Shown: in pieces, positions 8,240 through 16,352 of the stretch
How the letters are laid out: every line of letters begins with the position of its first letter
Position numbering within the stretch: the stretch's first letter is position 1
Source of the DNA: Erwinia sp039023475
GTDB taxonomy: Bacteria > Pseudomonadota > Gammaproteobacteria > Enterobacterales > Enterobacteriaceae
Direction: 5' to 3'
Assembly (NCBI RefSeq): GCF_039023475.1
Contig: NZ_JBCHVB010000010.1
Location: 44,804 to 108,803, forward strand
Length of the DNA: 64,000 nt
Program-made: the position numbers and the translations under genes
Notes under the pieces: generated by a model
Told to the model about the DNA's origin: nothing
Databases searched by the model: none
The model's input: the letters and a program-made list of their open reading frames with translations, nothing else

Positions 8240-8258
8240 TACAATGATAATTGTTACT
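8240..8258. promoter_or_regulatory. Possible Fur box
   Basis: The 19-mer with core ACAATGATAATTGT is a near-palindrome and matches the Fur consensus GATAATGATAATCATTATC at 13 of 19 positions. The surroundings are AT-rich, so a chance match is quite possible. Confidence 0.25.
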
Positions 8259-8482
8259 ATAAATAGTCTCAAAAATATAACCCGGTTAATGCTTATTCAG
8301 TAAAAGTAAATAAAAGCGTTTTATTTCCGCGCAATAACATCTGGCCAGCACGCTAAAGCTGGTTTCTTGTATCCGCCAAAAAAAGAGAATATTGGTCACA
8401 GGCTCAGGTGAACTGGCTTTTGGTCAGAAAACCATCCCCACCGGTCTGAATTTTGTTCAAATTCTTAAAAGGGGTGATACAA

Positions 8483-8498
8483 TGTGACCTTCGTCACA
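8483..8498. promoter_or_regulatory. CRP site upstream of yjcB
   Basis: TGTGA-CCTTCG-TCACA is a perfect match to the TGTGA-N6-TCACA core of cAMP-CRP sites. It lies 114 bp upstream of the yjcB start, in a position suitable for activation. CRP control of yjcB is an inference. Confidence 0.6.
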
Positions 8499-8612
8499 CT
8501 TTGAGATCCACCGGGTCCGGTTTGATTGGGGTTTACCTGGCATACCTGCCATCAAATCGTGTGATGTTCCGTTCTGTTGTCAGGTCTGTTAAGTCGCGGA
8601 GTATGAAAAAAG

Positions 8613-8894
8613 ATGGGGACTATAGCTGCCAGCGTGCTGCTTATGCGCTGGGAACTTCTTAGCGCGATAATGATGTTTTTTGCCAGCACGTTTAACGTGA
8701 AATGTCGTAAAGCCAGTCATAACGCAATGGCTTTTATGTTCACCGGGATCGGCATTGGCATGGCGTGTTGGTTCGTTATGGGTCTGGCAGGTATGACGCT
8801 CAGTATCGCTGAGGTCCGCAACTTCTGGCAGATCACCAGAGATGTCTTTATCCAGATGATCAGCACCACGCCGCCTGACTATCCGCTGCCTTAA
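8613..8894 (+). CDS. yjcB: YjcB family membrane protein
   Basis: The product is 93 residues, the same length as E. coli YjcB, and shares its pattern: an N-terminal membrane helix beginning ...LLMRWELLSAIMMFFAST, a second hydrophobic helix (about 40-65), and a conserved C-terminal TPPDYPLP-like tail. The function is unknown in all bacteria. A nearby upstream ATG at 8603 is in a different frame, so the ATG at 8613 is used. The neighbourhood (soxRS - c-di-GMP gene - yjcB - ... ssb - uvrA) is that of E. coli, with an island inserted between yjcB and ssb. Confidence 0.88.
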   Translation: MGTIAASVLLMRWELLSAIMMFFASTFNVKCRKASHNAMAFMFTGIGIGMACWFVMGLAGMTLSIAEVRNFWQITRDVFIQMISTTPPDYPLP

Positions 8895-8949
8895 ACGCAA
8901 ACGTGCCGCCTCTCATAAGAGCAGCGGCACGTTTCGTTGCAGGGAAAAC

Positions 8950-9909
8950 TCAGACTTTTTTCAGTACGGCTGGGAGTGGAGCCACCTCGCCTGCATGAAG
9001 CTGCTGAGGATGAGTGGCGGCTTTACGCTCCTGAAGCCACATATCTCCCATCATCCTGTCCAGCCCCTGATCCAGCCCCGTCACCAGGCCCGCCCCTGGG
9101 GTAAAGGTCAGCTCACCGAAGTAAATCTGTCCTTCACTGATATACCAGTCAACGCGAACATAGTCGAAATCGCTGGCCAGGCGCTTACTCAGTTCAAGCG
9201 TTTTTTCCAGAGAGGCCATTTCATTGCTGATGTCCAGACCGGTGTCACGGATCTTGTAAAAGCACTGCTTGAGATTATTGACGTAAAAATTCATCGATAG
9301 CGGCGCGTTGCCACAGCGATTATAGATAACCTGCAGCACATACTCGAAGTTGCCGTCTTTCTTGTTAAACATGTGGAACTTGTAGTCGACAGCGGCAAAT
9401 TTGCCGTCGCCCACATATTGTTCGACCAGAATCCGCGGCTTGATGTAGCGATAGTGGATCTCCCGCGATTTATGAGAGAAGTCATGGCTCAGCCACTCTT
9501 CACAACGCTTAATCAGCAACTGCTTTTGAACACAGTCAGGCTCTTCCAGCAAAATTTCCACCATACCGGAACCGTGGTTCGGCTTTATGACGGTATTTTT
9601 TAATGAGCCCATATTCAGCAACGTCACCGGTTCTACCGTCTCATGCAGCAACGGGATCAGATACTCCTCACCGATGGTGGCAGAGATGTATTCCCTCACC
9701 AGAAATTTATCCGAAAGCATGCCGTAGCGAACATAGTCGCCGGTGACAAATTTACGGTAGAGGACTTTTTCATTAAACAACTTCGGCTGACGAATATTGG
9801 GCAACCTCTTAAACTGACGAAAATATTGAATTCTGTCCTGGTAAGCCCAGGGCATTTTCTTCAGCAGGTATAAGACGCCTTTTCTCAATTCGGCCTTGAG
9901 TTTTAACAT
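8950..9909 (-). CDS. TupA-like ATP-grasp protein
   Basis: This 319-residue soluble protein resembles the ATP-grasp family named after Bacillus TupA (teichuronopeptide biosynthesis). Supporting features are the basic N-terminal segment with FNEKVLYRK, the ATP-grasp lysine/glycine loop around TVIKPNHGSGMVEI (about 107-120), ILVEQYVGDG (about 160-170) and the metal-binding strand DFDYVRVDWYISEGQIYFGELTFTPGAG split over about 247-275. Such enzymes are thought to ligate amino acids or other groups to surface polysaccharides. It lies 8 bp downstream of a polysaccharide flippase gene on the same strand, so the two are very likely cotranscribed. The substrate is unknown. The region is more AT-rich than its core neighbours. 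Confidence 0.8.
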   Translation of the reverse strand: MLKLKAELRKGVLYLLKKMPWAYQDRIQYFRQFKRLPNIRQPKLFNEKVLYRKFVTGDYVRYGMLSDKFLVREYISATIGEEYLIPLLHETVEPVTLLNMGSLKNTVIKPNHGSGMVEILLEEPDCVQKQLLIKRCEEWLSHDFSHKSREIHYRYIKPRILVEQYVGDGKFAAVDYKFHMFNKKDGNFEYVLQVIYNRCGNAPLSMNFYVNNLKQCFYKIRDTGLDISNEMASLEKTLELSKRLASDFDYVRVDWYISEGQIYFGELTFTPGAGLVTGLDQGLDRMMGDMWLQERKAATHPQQLHAGEVAPLPAVLKKV

Positions 9910-9917
9910 TTTTTACC

Positions 9918-11174
9918 TCATTTGTAGGTTTTGTAGTTCAGTGAGGAAAGCTGTATTTTAAGAATGACCCCATTCTTAAAGAAATAATTCATTACGGTCA
10001 GCGAAAGCAGTTCCGTAATCAGGACGCTCCATGCAGCGCCTGTTAATCCCCAGGTTCTGATAAAAAACCAATTGGTTACCACACTTACTGCAACCAGCAG
10101 AATAATTTTAACCAACAGATAGTTAAAACCGCCCTCTTTCACCATGTAGCGGTAAGCCACCGTTCCCATGGCTGAAAAGCAGGTTGCCAGCGACAGCAGC
10201 GTGACAAGATTTCCCGACTGTGCGTAGTCATGCCCATAAAGGGCTGCGATGATCCAGTCGCCAAACAGCGCGACGATAAGAAGCATCACTAATGAGACTG
10301 CCATTACATAGCCATACAGCCTTGCAGCAAGCTTCGCTGCCACATCTGAACGCTCCCTGAAAATCTCAGTAAAGCAAGATGTTATGATTGCCACCGGGAT
10401 AAAAATCCACGAGGCTGAAATCGTATTGGCTGCCGTAAACAGCCCCAGCTCATGGGCGGAACCCACGCCCACCAGGAAAAACTGCGCCAGCTTCACCTGA
10501 ATGGAAATAAACACGCTGGAGATCGCCAGCGGCAGCCCGGCATGCATCAGATAGCGCAGATAGCTGCGTCGGTTCCGCTTCGGTGGCGGACTGATGCTGT
10601 TTGCCTGATAAAACATGCTGCGCTTGATCATATAAGGCACCAGCGTGACGGAGACGATGGAGAGCGAGAGCAGCAGAGGACTCAGTTTTAACCAGGCCAC
10701 CAGGAAGCTAATCGCAAAACTCAGCAGCATCCCTGTCGCGTTCGCCACCGTATTCAGGCGGGAAGCCAGCCGTGCATTGTTGTAGACGCTGAAAATATCC
10801 TGGGTAACAAACATCGCTGCAAAAAAGGAGGCGATAGCAAAAACCAGAAAATTCTCCCGCATGGTCAGCCAGACATAGAGCAGAACCGGCAGAGAGAAGA
10901 GTAATAACAAAGCCAGCCTTAGCTGTTTGACCACCGCCATCAGGCGCATTCCCTTCGTCGTGCTCTTGCTGATGCTTTTGAACAGAATGGTCTCAGTGCC
11001 GAAAATGGCCAGGGTCTGAACAATTGAAAAGAGTGACGCTGAAAAAGCGATCTGCCCGAAGACCGACGGGCCAAAGGATTTAGCGACGTAGGATGTGACA
11101 AATATCACTCCGAATACGGAAACAATCTTTTCCGACATCATCCAGGCTGCGTTAGACATGACACGGTATTTCAT
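9918..11174 (-). CDS. Oligosaccharide flippase family protein (Wzx/MOP superfamily)
   Basis: The product is 418 residues and almost entirely hydrophobic, with about 12 membrane segments and short basic loops. It begins MKYRVMSNAAWMMSEKIVSVFGVIFVT, the typical opening of Wzx-type polysaccharide exporters (membrane helix 1 with YVAKSFGPSVFGQIAF following). It would flip a lipid-linked saccharide across the inner membrane. It is the first gene of an apparent two-gene operon with the ATP-grasp gene. No glycosyltransferase or polymerase lies nearby, so the saccharide must be made elsewhere or be a modification unit. Confidence 0.88.
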   Translation of the reverse strand: MKYRVMSNAAWMMSEKIVSVFGVIFVTSYVAKSFGPSVFGQIAFSASLFSIVQTLAIFGTETILFKSISKSTTKGMRLMAVVKQLRLALLLLFSLPVLLYVWLTMRENFLVFAIASFFAAMFVTQDIFSVYNNARLASRLNTVANATGMLLSFAISFLVAWLKLSPLLLSLSIVSVTLVPYMIKRSMFYQANSISPPPKRNRRSYLRYLMHAGLPLAISSVFISIQVKLAQFFLVGVGSAHELGLFTAANTISASWIFIPVAIITSCFTEIFRERSDVAAKLAARLYGYVMAVSLVMLLIVALFGDWIIAALYGHDYAQSGNLVTLLSLATCFSAMGTVAYRYMVKEGGFNYLLVKIILLVAVSVVTNWFFIRTWGLTGAAWSVLITELLSLTVMNYFFKNGVILKIQLSSLNYKTYK

Positions 11175-11713
11175 CGAAGCATCCTTTGTGTTTCTGACAT
11201 CTACTGCACAACCAATACATCCATGTGTAAAACGGGGGTAATAATGCTCCGGTTACCCTGGTGAAAATTGGCACTGCGATATTATATTTTTCAGGCAAGG
11301 CGAACCCACTCTTATTTAAAAGATTTTTATTCGGCTCACCGCTTTTTCGTCGGGATTATTCTAATCATCCCTGGCCTTGAATTTTTATACGTAAATTCTT
11401 AAAAAATTCGTTTAGATATTTATCATGCCACAGAAATGTTTGGCCTTATGCTGGAGTATTCTTAATTACTCGCCAGACTCATCGTTGGCATGGAACGAAT
11501 TTATAACAAAAACCTGAATATCGAAAGCTAACTACGTCCTTTGCAAATAAAATCGGAGAAATCCCATGATGATATTTATTCATAATCCCTTAACGTAATC
11601 ACTGCCATTCAAATCGCGTGCTTAACGCGGCTTTGCTAATTCCTGGTCAACGTAGATCCATTTTTTAGTGAAGTCGCTCTCATCACATTATAGTTAAGAA
11701 AGGTAATAGAATT
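11175..11713. other. AT-rich 539-bp region upstream of the flippase operon
   Basis: No reading frame is convincing. The region is distinctly AT-rich and should hold the flippase promoter (minus strand) and the promoter of the IS3-derived gene (plus strand; TATAGT near 11690). Three weak RcsAB-box-like sequences are present, the best at 11388-11401 (10 of 14 to TAAGAATATTCCTA) and another at 11451-11464 (9 of 14). No JUMPstart element was found. Confidence 0.5.
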
Positions 11714-12109
11714 ATGAGAAAGTCACGATATACCGAAGAGCAAATCACCAATGCCATTAAAGCATCTGAATGTGGCGTTAAGGTTAAGGAGATTTGTGAA
11801 GATCTGGGAATTTCTGAGGCGACATTTTACAGCTGGAAAAAGAAATTCGCTGGACTATCCTCTGAAGAAGGAAGAAAAATCAAGGAGTTAGAAGACAAGG
11901 TGCACAGTATGGAGCGTGAACTACAGACGCTGGCCTCGGACAAAGAGATGCTTCAGAGCGTGTTGAAAAACTTCTTTACGACTAACGACAAGCGGCAGGC
12001 CGTCAATTATCTCCAGGATACGTTCGATATCGGTACGCGCCGGAGTTGCCGTCTGCTGGATATAAGCCGTAGCGTTTACCACTATCCTTATAACTGTGAA
12101 AATCAATAA
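11714..12109 (+). CDS. IS3-family OrfA/OrfB remnant forming one short intact frame
   Basis: The product is 131 residues. Residues 1-50 are the OrfA helix-turn-helix (RYTEEQITNAIKASECGVKV ... GISEATFYSWKKKF) and 55-95 are the leucine-zipper-like coiled coil. From about 96 (NDKRQAVNYLQDTFDIGTRRSCRLLDISRSVYHYP) it reads as the start of OrfB, joined in frame instead of through the usual programmed -1 frameshift. It then stops; the integrase-type DDE domain is absent. It cannot transpose. It may simply be a remnant, or a retained DNA-binding protein, since the frame is intact and has an AAAGG ribosome binding site. No terminal inverted repeats were recognised. Confidence 0.75.
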   Translation: MRKSRYTEEQITNAIKASECGVKVKEICEDLGISEATFYSWKKKFAGLSSEEGRKIKELEDKVHSMERELQTLASDKEMLQSVLKNFFTTNDKRQAVNYLQDTFDIGTRRSCRLLDISRSVYHYPYNCENQ

Positions 12110-13321
12110 ATGCGACGCAGTACACAATTTTTGACCACTTGCAGGACCATATTAAAATATTCCTTTTGCTAATTAAAAACCTCAGAATGATTTTATGGAG
12201 ACATTTTTACTTGATGAGTCATTTATCATAATTGTCCCCTGTCAGGCTGTATTGCGACCCGCCACCAGCTAAAAATTCATAAATTTCAGTATATTGAGCG
12301 CGCATTTATCTTTGAGCACAAAGATAAATGCGCCATCATTTGCATTAGCCATGCTAACCACAGAGGGTCGTCCTGCCCCGCCAGCGCGTTTTTCTTTGAT
12401 GATTCCCTGTTTATAAATGGTTTACAGAATTAATTCTTCTGGTGAAATTGCATTTCATGTGCTACTTCACCATTTTACCCTACAGCCAAGGATACAGGCC
12501 TTCTGCACCCTTTCGCTCCCCACCGATCCCAACCTGAGACCAAATATTAAGTAGAGTCACTTAACCATCATGAATGATTAGCTCAAAAAGCAGACAGATG
12601 TAAGCGTTTAACCTTAACTATTCTGATGCGTTTAACGCTTTACTGATGCTTTACTAACCTCTTTATGACCCGATAATTTGAGTTAATCGTGGTTTTATAT
12701 TTAGAAAACCGTCTCAAAAATGGCTGTGCAGAGAATGCGCAGCGTTATTTTATTGTCCGCGATTAACGCTGAATAACATTAGCGATTATTCTGATGGCAG
12801 AACAATTCCTCTGTGTGCCAGGGCGATCTGGCTAAAAAAAGTGGAAAGCCATGCCGGGAAGAGTCCTAAAAATCAGGATTACATCACAAATTTGACATAT
12901 AAAAAGCGACCTTTACGGCCAGCGCCGCGCGGGTAACAGAACAATAAAAAGGCGGAAATCCGTCTCTGAATAGCGACGGGATAGGGACATTTATCCTGGC
13001 AAGTTCAGGTTTACTACGGATTGCCAAGACCACATCAGTCATGAGAAAGGGGAGAGTAACGCTGCTGAGAAACGTGGGGCAGGGTTGACAGGCAAAAGTA
13101 AAGGGTCAGCCTGCCGGCACGTAACAACGCCATGCGGGCTAACCAGCAGATCGGGCCGACGCTGACTGGCTTTACAGTCCACCCCACCATAAGCAGCACA
13201 GGCCAATAGCCATCACCAGCGATGGTTGTTCACAACGGTGCGGCAGGGGGCGTCGGGCAGAACGTATAATAAGGAAGAACGCCATGCGTCTGTCTGAGCA
13301 CAGCGTCTGCAAAACGGGTGT
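12110..13321. other. 1.2-kb gene-free, AT-rich region
   Basis: No open frame of 60 codons or more occurs on either strand. The first part is AT-rich like the flippase island; from about 12,960 onward base composition becomes more like the core genome. The notable object is the 34-bp hairpin at 12300-12333. The rest of OrfB is not present downstream of the IS3 fragment. The final 300 bp contain only short broken frames that I could not identify. Confidence 0.6.
12300..12333. repeat. Perfect 14-bp inverted repeat (hairpin)
   Basis: GCGCATTTATCTTT is followed by the six-base loop GAGCAC and the exact reverse complement. There is no T-run on either side, so it is not an ordinary intrinsic terminator. 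It stands alone in a gene-free stretch 191 bp after the IS3 remnant. Confidence 0.9.
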
Positions 13322-14062
13322 TTACTTGTCGAACTTGAATCCCTGCTTCAGTAAAGCCGGGCAGACAGCCGGATAATAGATGTTCTTGTAATAGGCGCCC
13401 ATGCTTTCGCTCCAGTTAACGCCCTCACCCCGCCTGACCGATTGCCAGTGCTGCATCAGCCGATCGTTGTAATGCTGGATATGGGTTTCCAGCCCTTCCC
13501 GCTGATAGGCCTCTTCATGTCTGAAGGTCTGCATCGGCAGTCTTGGCTTACGTTCTGAAGGCTTATCGACGTAACCGATTACCACGCCCGCGACGGGGAA
13601 CGTATGCTCAGGCAGATCCAGTAAATGCACGATCGCCCCGGGATCGCGCCTAATCCCACCGATTGGCACGATCCCGAGACCTTCCGAGCGGGCAGCGCTC
13701 ATTATTGAGGCCAGCGCGATCCCAACATCGGTACTGCCGGAAATCAAACTTTCAACGCTGTTATGGGCAATCTGCTGTTCGCCGTTAAGCGCCATACCCT
13801 GCTGCGTTTTGTACATATCTAACACAAGCGTCAGAAATACGGGTGCCTGCGCGATCCAGGGCTGGCCACCCGCCAGCTCAGCGATTTTTTTGCGCGCCTC
13901 AGCCTCTCTGGAGACGATAACCGAAACCTGCTGAGAGTTTACCGAGGTCGGCGCCCGGTATGCCGTCTCGATAATACGATCCAGTACGTCATCCGGAATC
14001 GCTTTAGTGAGGAAGCTTCTTTCGCTGTAGTGTTCAACCAGGTTTTTAATAACGGGATTCAT
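13322..14062 (-). CDS. NfsA-like nitroreductase family flavoprotein
   Basis: The protein is 246 residues, close to E. coli NfsA (240), with the nitroreductase fold: the N-terminal HYSERSF motif for FMN phosphate binding (about 11-17), APTSVNSQQVSVIV (about 37-50), GGQPW (64-68) and a central SLISGSTDVGIALASIMSAARSEGLG-type segment, then GYVDKPSERKPRLP. NfsA enzymes reduce nitroaromatics and quinones with NADPH. It resembles NfsA only moderately, so a different substrate is possible. It lies at the right border of the accessory patch and is divergent from the ybjX-like gene. Confidence 0.85.
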   Translation of the reverse strand: MNPVIKNLVEHYSERSFLTKAIPDDVLDRIIETAYRAPTSVNSQQVSVIVSREAEARKKIAELAGGQPWIAQAPVFLTLVLDMYKTQQGMALNGEQQIAHNSVESLISGSTDVGIALASIMSAARSEGLGIVPIGGIRRDPGAIVHLLDLPEHTFPVAGVVIGYVDKPSERKPRLPMQTFRHEEAYQREGLETHIQHYNDRLMQHWQSVRRGEGVNWSESMGAYYKNIYYPAVCPALLKQGFKFDK

Positions 14063-14451
14063 TATTTATCTCATTTTATTTAAAAGGACACGATATCTGA
14101 CGGCAAAAAAAGGTTGTTAACCGTCTGTGCCTGACGCTGTGCATTTTCATTTTATTTTACATATAAAACAATAAGATAACCTACACCCTCAGTTTAACTA
14201 CTCAGGTTAAGACATTATTGCTGCGCCAGGGGCGATGCTTCTGTGGCCACGCGGGATCGTAGAATAATGGGCGGGAAGGGGCTATCTGACCGGGTAAGGA
14301 TGGAGGTATTCCTTAAGAAATTTAACTTAAGTCATCGAAGTGTTAAACACTTTATCAACAAGATTTAAAATAACCATAGCGGTCCTCCATGTTGAAGAAA
14401 TGTTGAATTTACAGATGCTTCAATATTGCTCTTTACCTGGGAATGCTGCAC
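14063..14451. other. Divergent intergenic region between nitroreductase and ybjX-like genes
   Basis: These 389 bp hold both promoters. A PhoP-box-like direct repeat with a matching -10 element lies at 14390-14426. No convincing MarA/SoxS box was found next to the nitroreductase, although the E. coli nfsA gene belongs to that regulon. Confidence 0.5.
14390..14426 (+). promoter_or_regulatory. Candidate PhoP box and -10 of the ybjX-like gene
   Basis: TGTTGA at 14390-14395, five bases, then TGTTGA at 14401-14406 form an 11-bp periodic direct repeat like the PhoP box TGTTTA-N5-TGTTTA (one change per half). A CAATAT element at 14421-14426 is 14 bp downstream, about where PhoP-activated promoters have their -10. 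Salmonella ybjX/virK-type genes are known PhoP targets; the site here is inferred. Confidence 0.5.
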
Positions 14452-15390
14452 ATGGCTGATATTACGATCGAAACGCGTCAGGCGACTGGCCCCTCTTTTT
14501 TTCTGTCACTGGTAACCGGCAGGTTGAAACCCGGCAAGCTCTGGCTTGACCCTGAGTATCGGGTAAAATATCTGTTCCGCTCAATGGCATACCCTCTCAC
14601 GACCTGCAAAATGGTGAATGCGCTCGCCACCGAGCCGGTGCTGCGCGAAATTCTGCCTCTCCAGCCTTCTCTGCCGAGCAAAATTCACCGCCCTTATCTC
14701 TATGGCGGCATGCCGGTCTCCGCACGGGCTCAGGCTATCCTTGACCACTACGACTTCGCGAAAAATCTTCCTGCTGCGGGCCTGCGTCGGGCGATGCTTA
14801 CGCAACAGGGCGCTACGCTGGCTGAGTTTAAAGGGAAGAATGAGGAAGCGTTCAGCATCACGCTCGCCTGTAGCGGCCGCTGCGAAAGAGAGGGCGAAGT
14901 TAATCTCGCCGTGACCTGTAACGGCGTCCAGCTGGCGACGCTTACCTTTGCCGTAATACAGGAGAAAGGCGAGAAAATCGTGATGATAGGCGGAATTCAG
15001 GGCGCTCATCGCGATACGCCGCATGAGACGATCCGTGATGCCACCAAGGCCTGTTACGGTCTCTTTCCTAAGCGTTTGCTGATGGAAACGCTCTCCCTGT
15101 TCTGCCAGGCGACGGGCGTAGTACAGATACGTGCGGTCAGCGATACCGGCCATATTTTCCGCAGCCTGCGCTATCGCCTGAAGAAAAAGAGCCTGTTTCA
15201 CGCCAGCTATGATCAATTCTGGGAAACGCTGAATGCCCGGCCGCTGTCGTCAAAGCTGTATGCGCTACCCGTTGCCTTCCCGCGCAAGCCGCTGGAAGAG
15301 ATCGCCAGTAAAAAACGCTCGGAAGCCCGCAGGCGCTACGAATTGCTGGATAATATGGCCGCGTATTTTACCCAGCACTACGCCGGATAA
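14452..15390 (+). CDS. VirK/YbjX family protein
   Basis: This 312-residue protein resembles the VirK/YbjX (DUF535) family in its order of segments: an N-terminal KLWLDPEYRVKYLFRSM region, a central IGGIQGAHRD motif (about 183-192), ATKACYGLFPKRLLMETL and the C-terminal KKRSEARRRYELLDNM segment. Family members aid resistance to cationic peptides and virulence in Shigella and Salmonella, but their biochemistry is unknown. The ATG at 14452 is preferred over 14443 because GGGA lies nine bases before it and abuts the other. No partner gene is adjacent. Confidence 0.87.
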   Translation: MADITIETRQATGPSFFLSLVTGRLKPGKLWLDPEYRVKYLFRSMAYPLTTCKMVNALATEPVLREILPLQPSLPSKIHRPYLYGGMPVSARAQAILDHYDFAKNLPAAGLRRAMLTQQGATLAEFKGKNEEAFSITLACSGRCEREGEVNLAVTCNGVQLATLTFAVIQEKGEKIVMIGGIQGAHRDTPHETIRDATKACYGLFPKRLLMETLSLFCQATGVVQIRAVSDTGHIFRSLRYRLKKKSLFHASYDQFWETLNARPLSSKLYALPVAFPRKPLEEIASKKRSEARRRYELLDNMAAYFTQHYAG

Positions 15391-15441
15391 CCCGGCTTTT
15401 CCCGGCTCAGAAGACTGCCATACCTTCACCCGGACACAGAA

Positions 15442-15467
15442 TAAAAAAAGCCCCGAATAATCGGGGC
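15442..15467 (-). terminator. ssb terminator
   Basis: On the minus strand GCCCCGA, loop TTAT and TCGGGGC are followed by a run of seven T. It lies 30 bp after the ssb stop. Confidence 0.85.
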
Positions 15468-15496
15468 CTTCGCGTCAGGACGTTACTGAAAATGGC

Positions 15497-16048
15497 TCAG
15501 AACGGGATATCGTCATCGAAATCCATCGGTGGTTCGTTATTCGCCGGCGCGTTGTTCTGCTGCTGCGGCTGCTGCGGACGGGACTGCGACTGCTGGCCAC
15601 CGCTGAACTGGTTGCCGCCCTGTGGCTGCTGTGGCTGGCCCCAGCCATTATTGTTATTGCTCTGGCCGCCGCCTGCCGGTGCGCCTGCGCCGCCGCCCTG
15701 ACGGCCACCCAGCATCTGCATGGTGCCGCCAACGTTCACGACCACTTCAGTGGTGTATTTTTCCACACCGGCCTGATCGGTCCATTTACGCGTTTGCAGC
15801 GCACCTTCGATGTACACCTGGGAGCCTTTACGCAGGTATTCACCCGCCACTTCCGCCAGCTTGCCAAACAGCACCACGCGGTGCCATTCCGTTTTCTCTT
15901 TGGTTTCGCCGGTCTGCTTGTCACGCCAGCTTTCGGACGTGGCCAGGGTAATGTTGGCAACGGCGCCGCCATTCGGCATGTAGCGGACTTCCGGATCCTG
16001 ACCCAGATTCCCTACCAGAATTACTTTGTTAACGCCTCTGCTGGCCAT
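15497..16048 (-). CDS. ssb: Single-stranded DNA-binding protein
   Basis: The 183-residue product has the SSB OB-fold in residues 1-112 (MASRGVNKVILVGNLGQDPE start, RVVLFGKLAEVAGEYL), a Gly/Gln/Asn-rich disordered linker (about 115-170), and the acidic tip DFDDDIPF that recruits DNA repair and replication proteins. It acts as a tetramer on ssDNA in replication, recombination and repair. It is divergent from uvrA around a LexA box, as in E. coli. The linker is of normal enteric length. Confidence 0.98.
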   Translation of the reverse strand: MASRGVNKVILVGNLGQDPEVRYMPNGGAVANITLATSESWRDKQTGETKEKTEWHRVVLFGKLAEVAGEYLRKGSQVYIEGALQTRKWTDQAGVEKYTTEVVVNVGGTMQMLGGRQGGGAGAPAGGGQSNNNNGWGQPQQPQGGNQFSGGQQSQSRPQQPQQQNNAPANNEPPMDFDDDIPF

Positions 16049-16253
16049 GTACGTCTCTCCGATAAATGTTCTGCTTTAAGTCTAAGCCGAAAATTCTAAC
16101 ATGGCATAACGCCAGATCCTATCTTTCGGATACGGATCGAAAAGGGTTTATCTCCCTTACATCGTTACATGGCGCTGCCTGCGTGGGATCGGGAATTTTA
16201 TCGTCTCGCGGCGAACGTCAACGGGATCCCGCCGCTCGCCCTGTGACTGAACA

Positions 16254-16269
16254 CTGTATATCCAATCAG
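16254..16269. promoter_or_regulatory. LexA box between ssb and uvrA
   Basis: CTG-TATATCCAAT-CAG fits the SOS operator CTG-N10-CAG. It is 83 bp before uvrA and 205 bp before ssb, so it mainly controls uvrA and possibly one ssb promoter, as known in E. coli. Confidence 0.9.
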
Positions 16270-16352
16270 GTTATTTTGTGCCATACTAACAGGCTTATTT
16301 CTGGCCATGCCGGACCGGCATGGTGAGGTCTGTGTTAATCCGGGAAGTGTGA

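Larger units (their letters stand above)
7943..8612. other. 670-bp intergenic region between the cyclase gene and yjcB
   Basis: No convincing coding frame is present. The middle (about 8220-8340) is AT-rich. It holds a Fur-box-like palindrome at 8240-8258, a short hairpin near 8343-8361 (CCAGC ... GCTGG) and, near the right end, a perfect CRP half-site pair at 8483-8498. Confidence 0.6.

Noticed and set aside
13284..13376. 30-codon plus-strand frame with AAGGAAG and TATAAT close upstream
   Set aside because: It overlaps the 3' end of the nitroreductase antisense. The TATAAT is too close to the ribosome binding site for a normal leader and no -35 is present.
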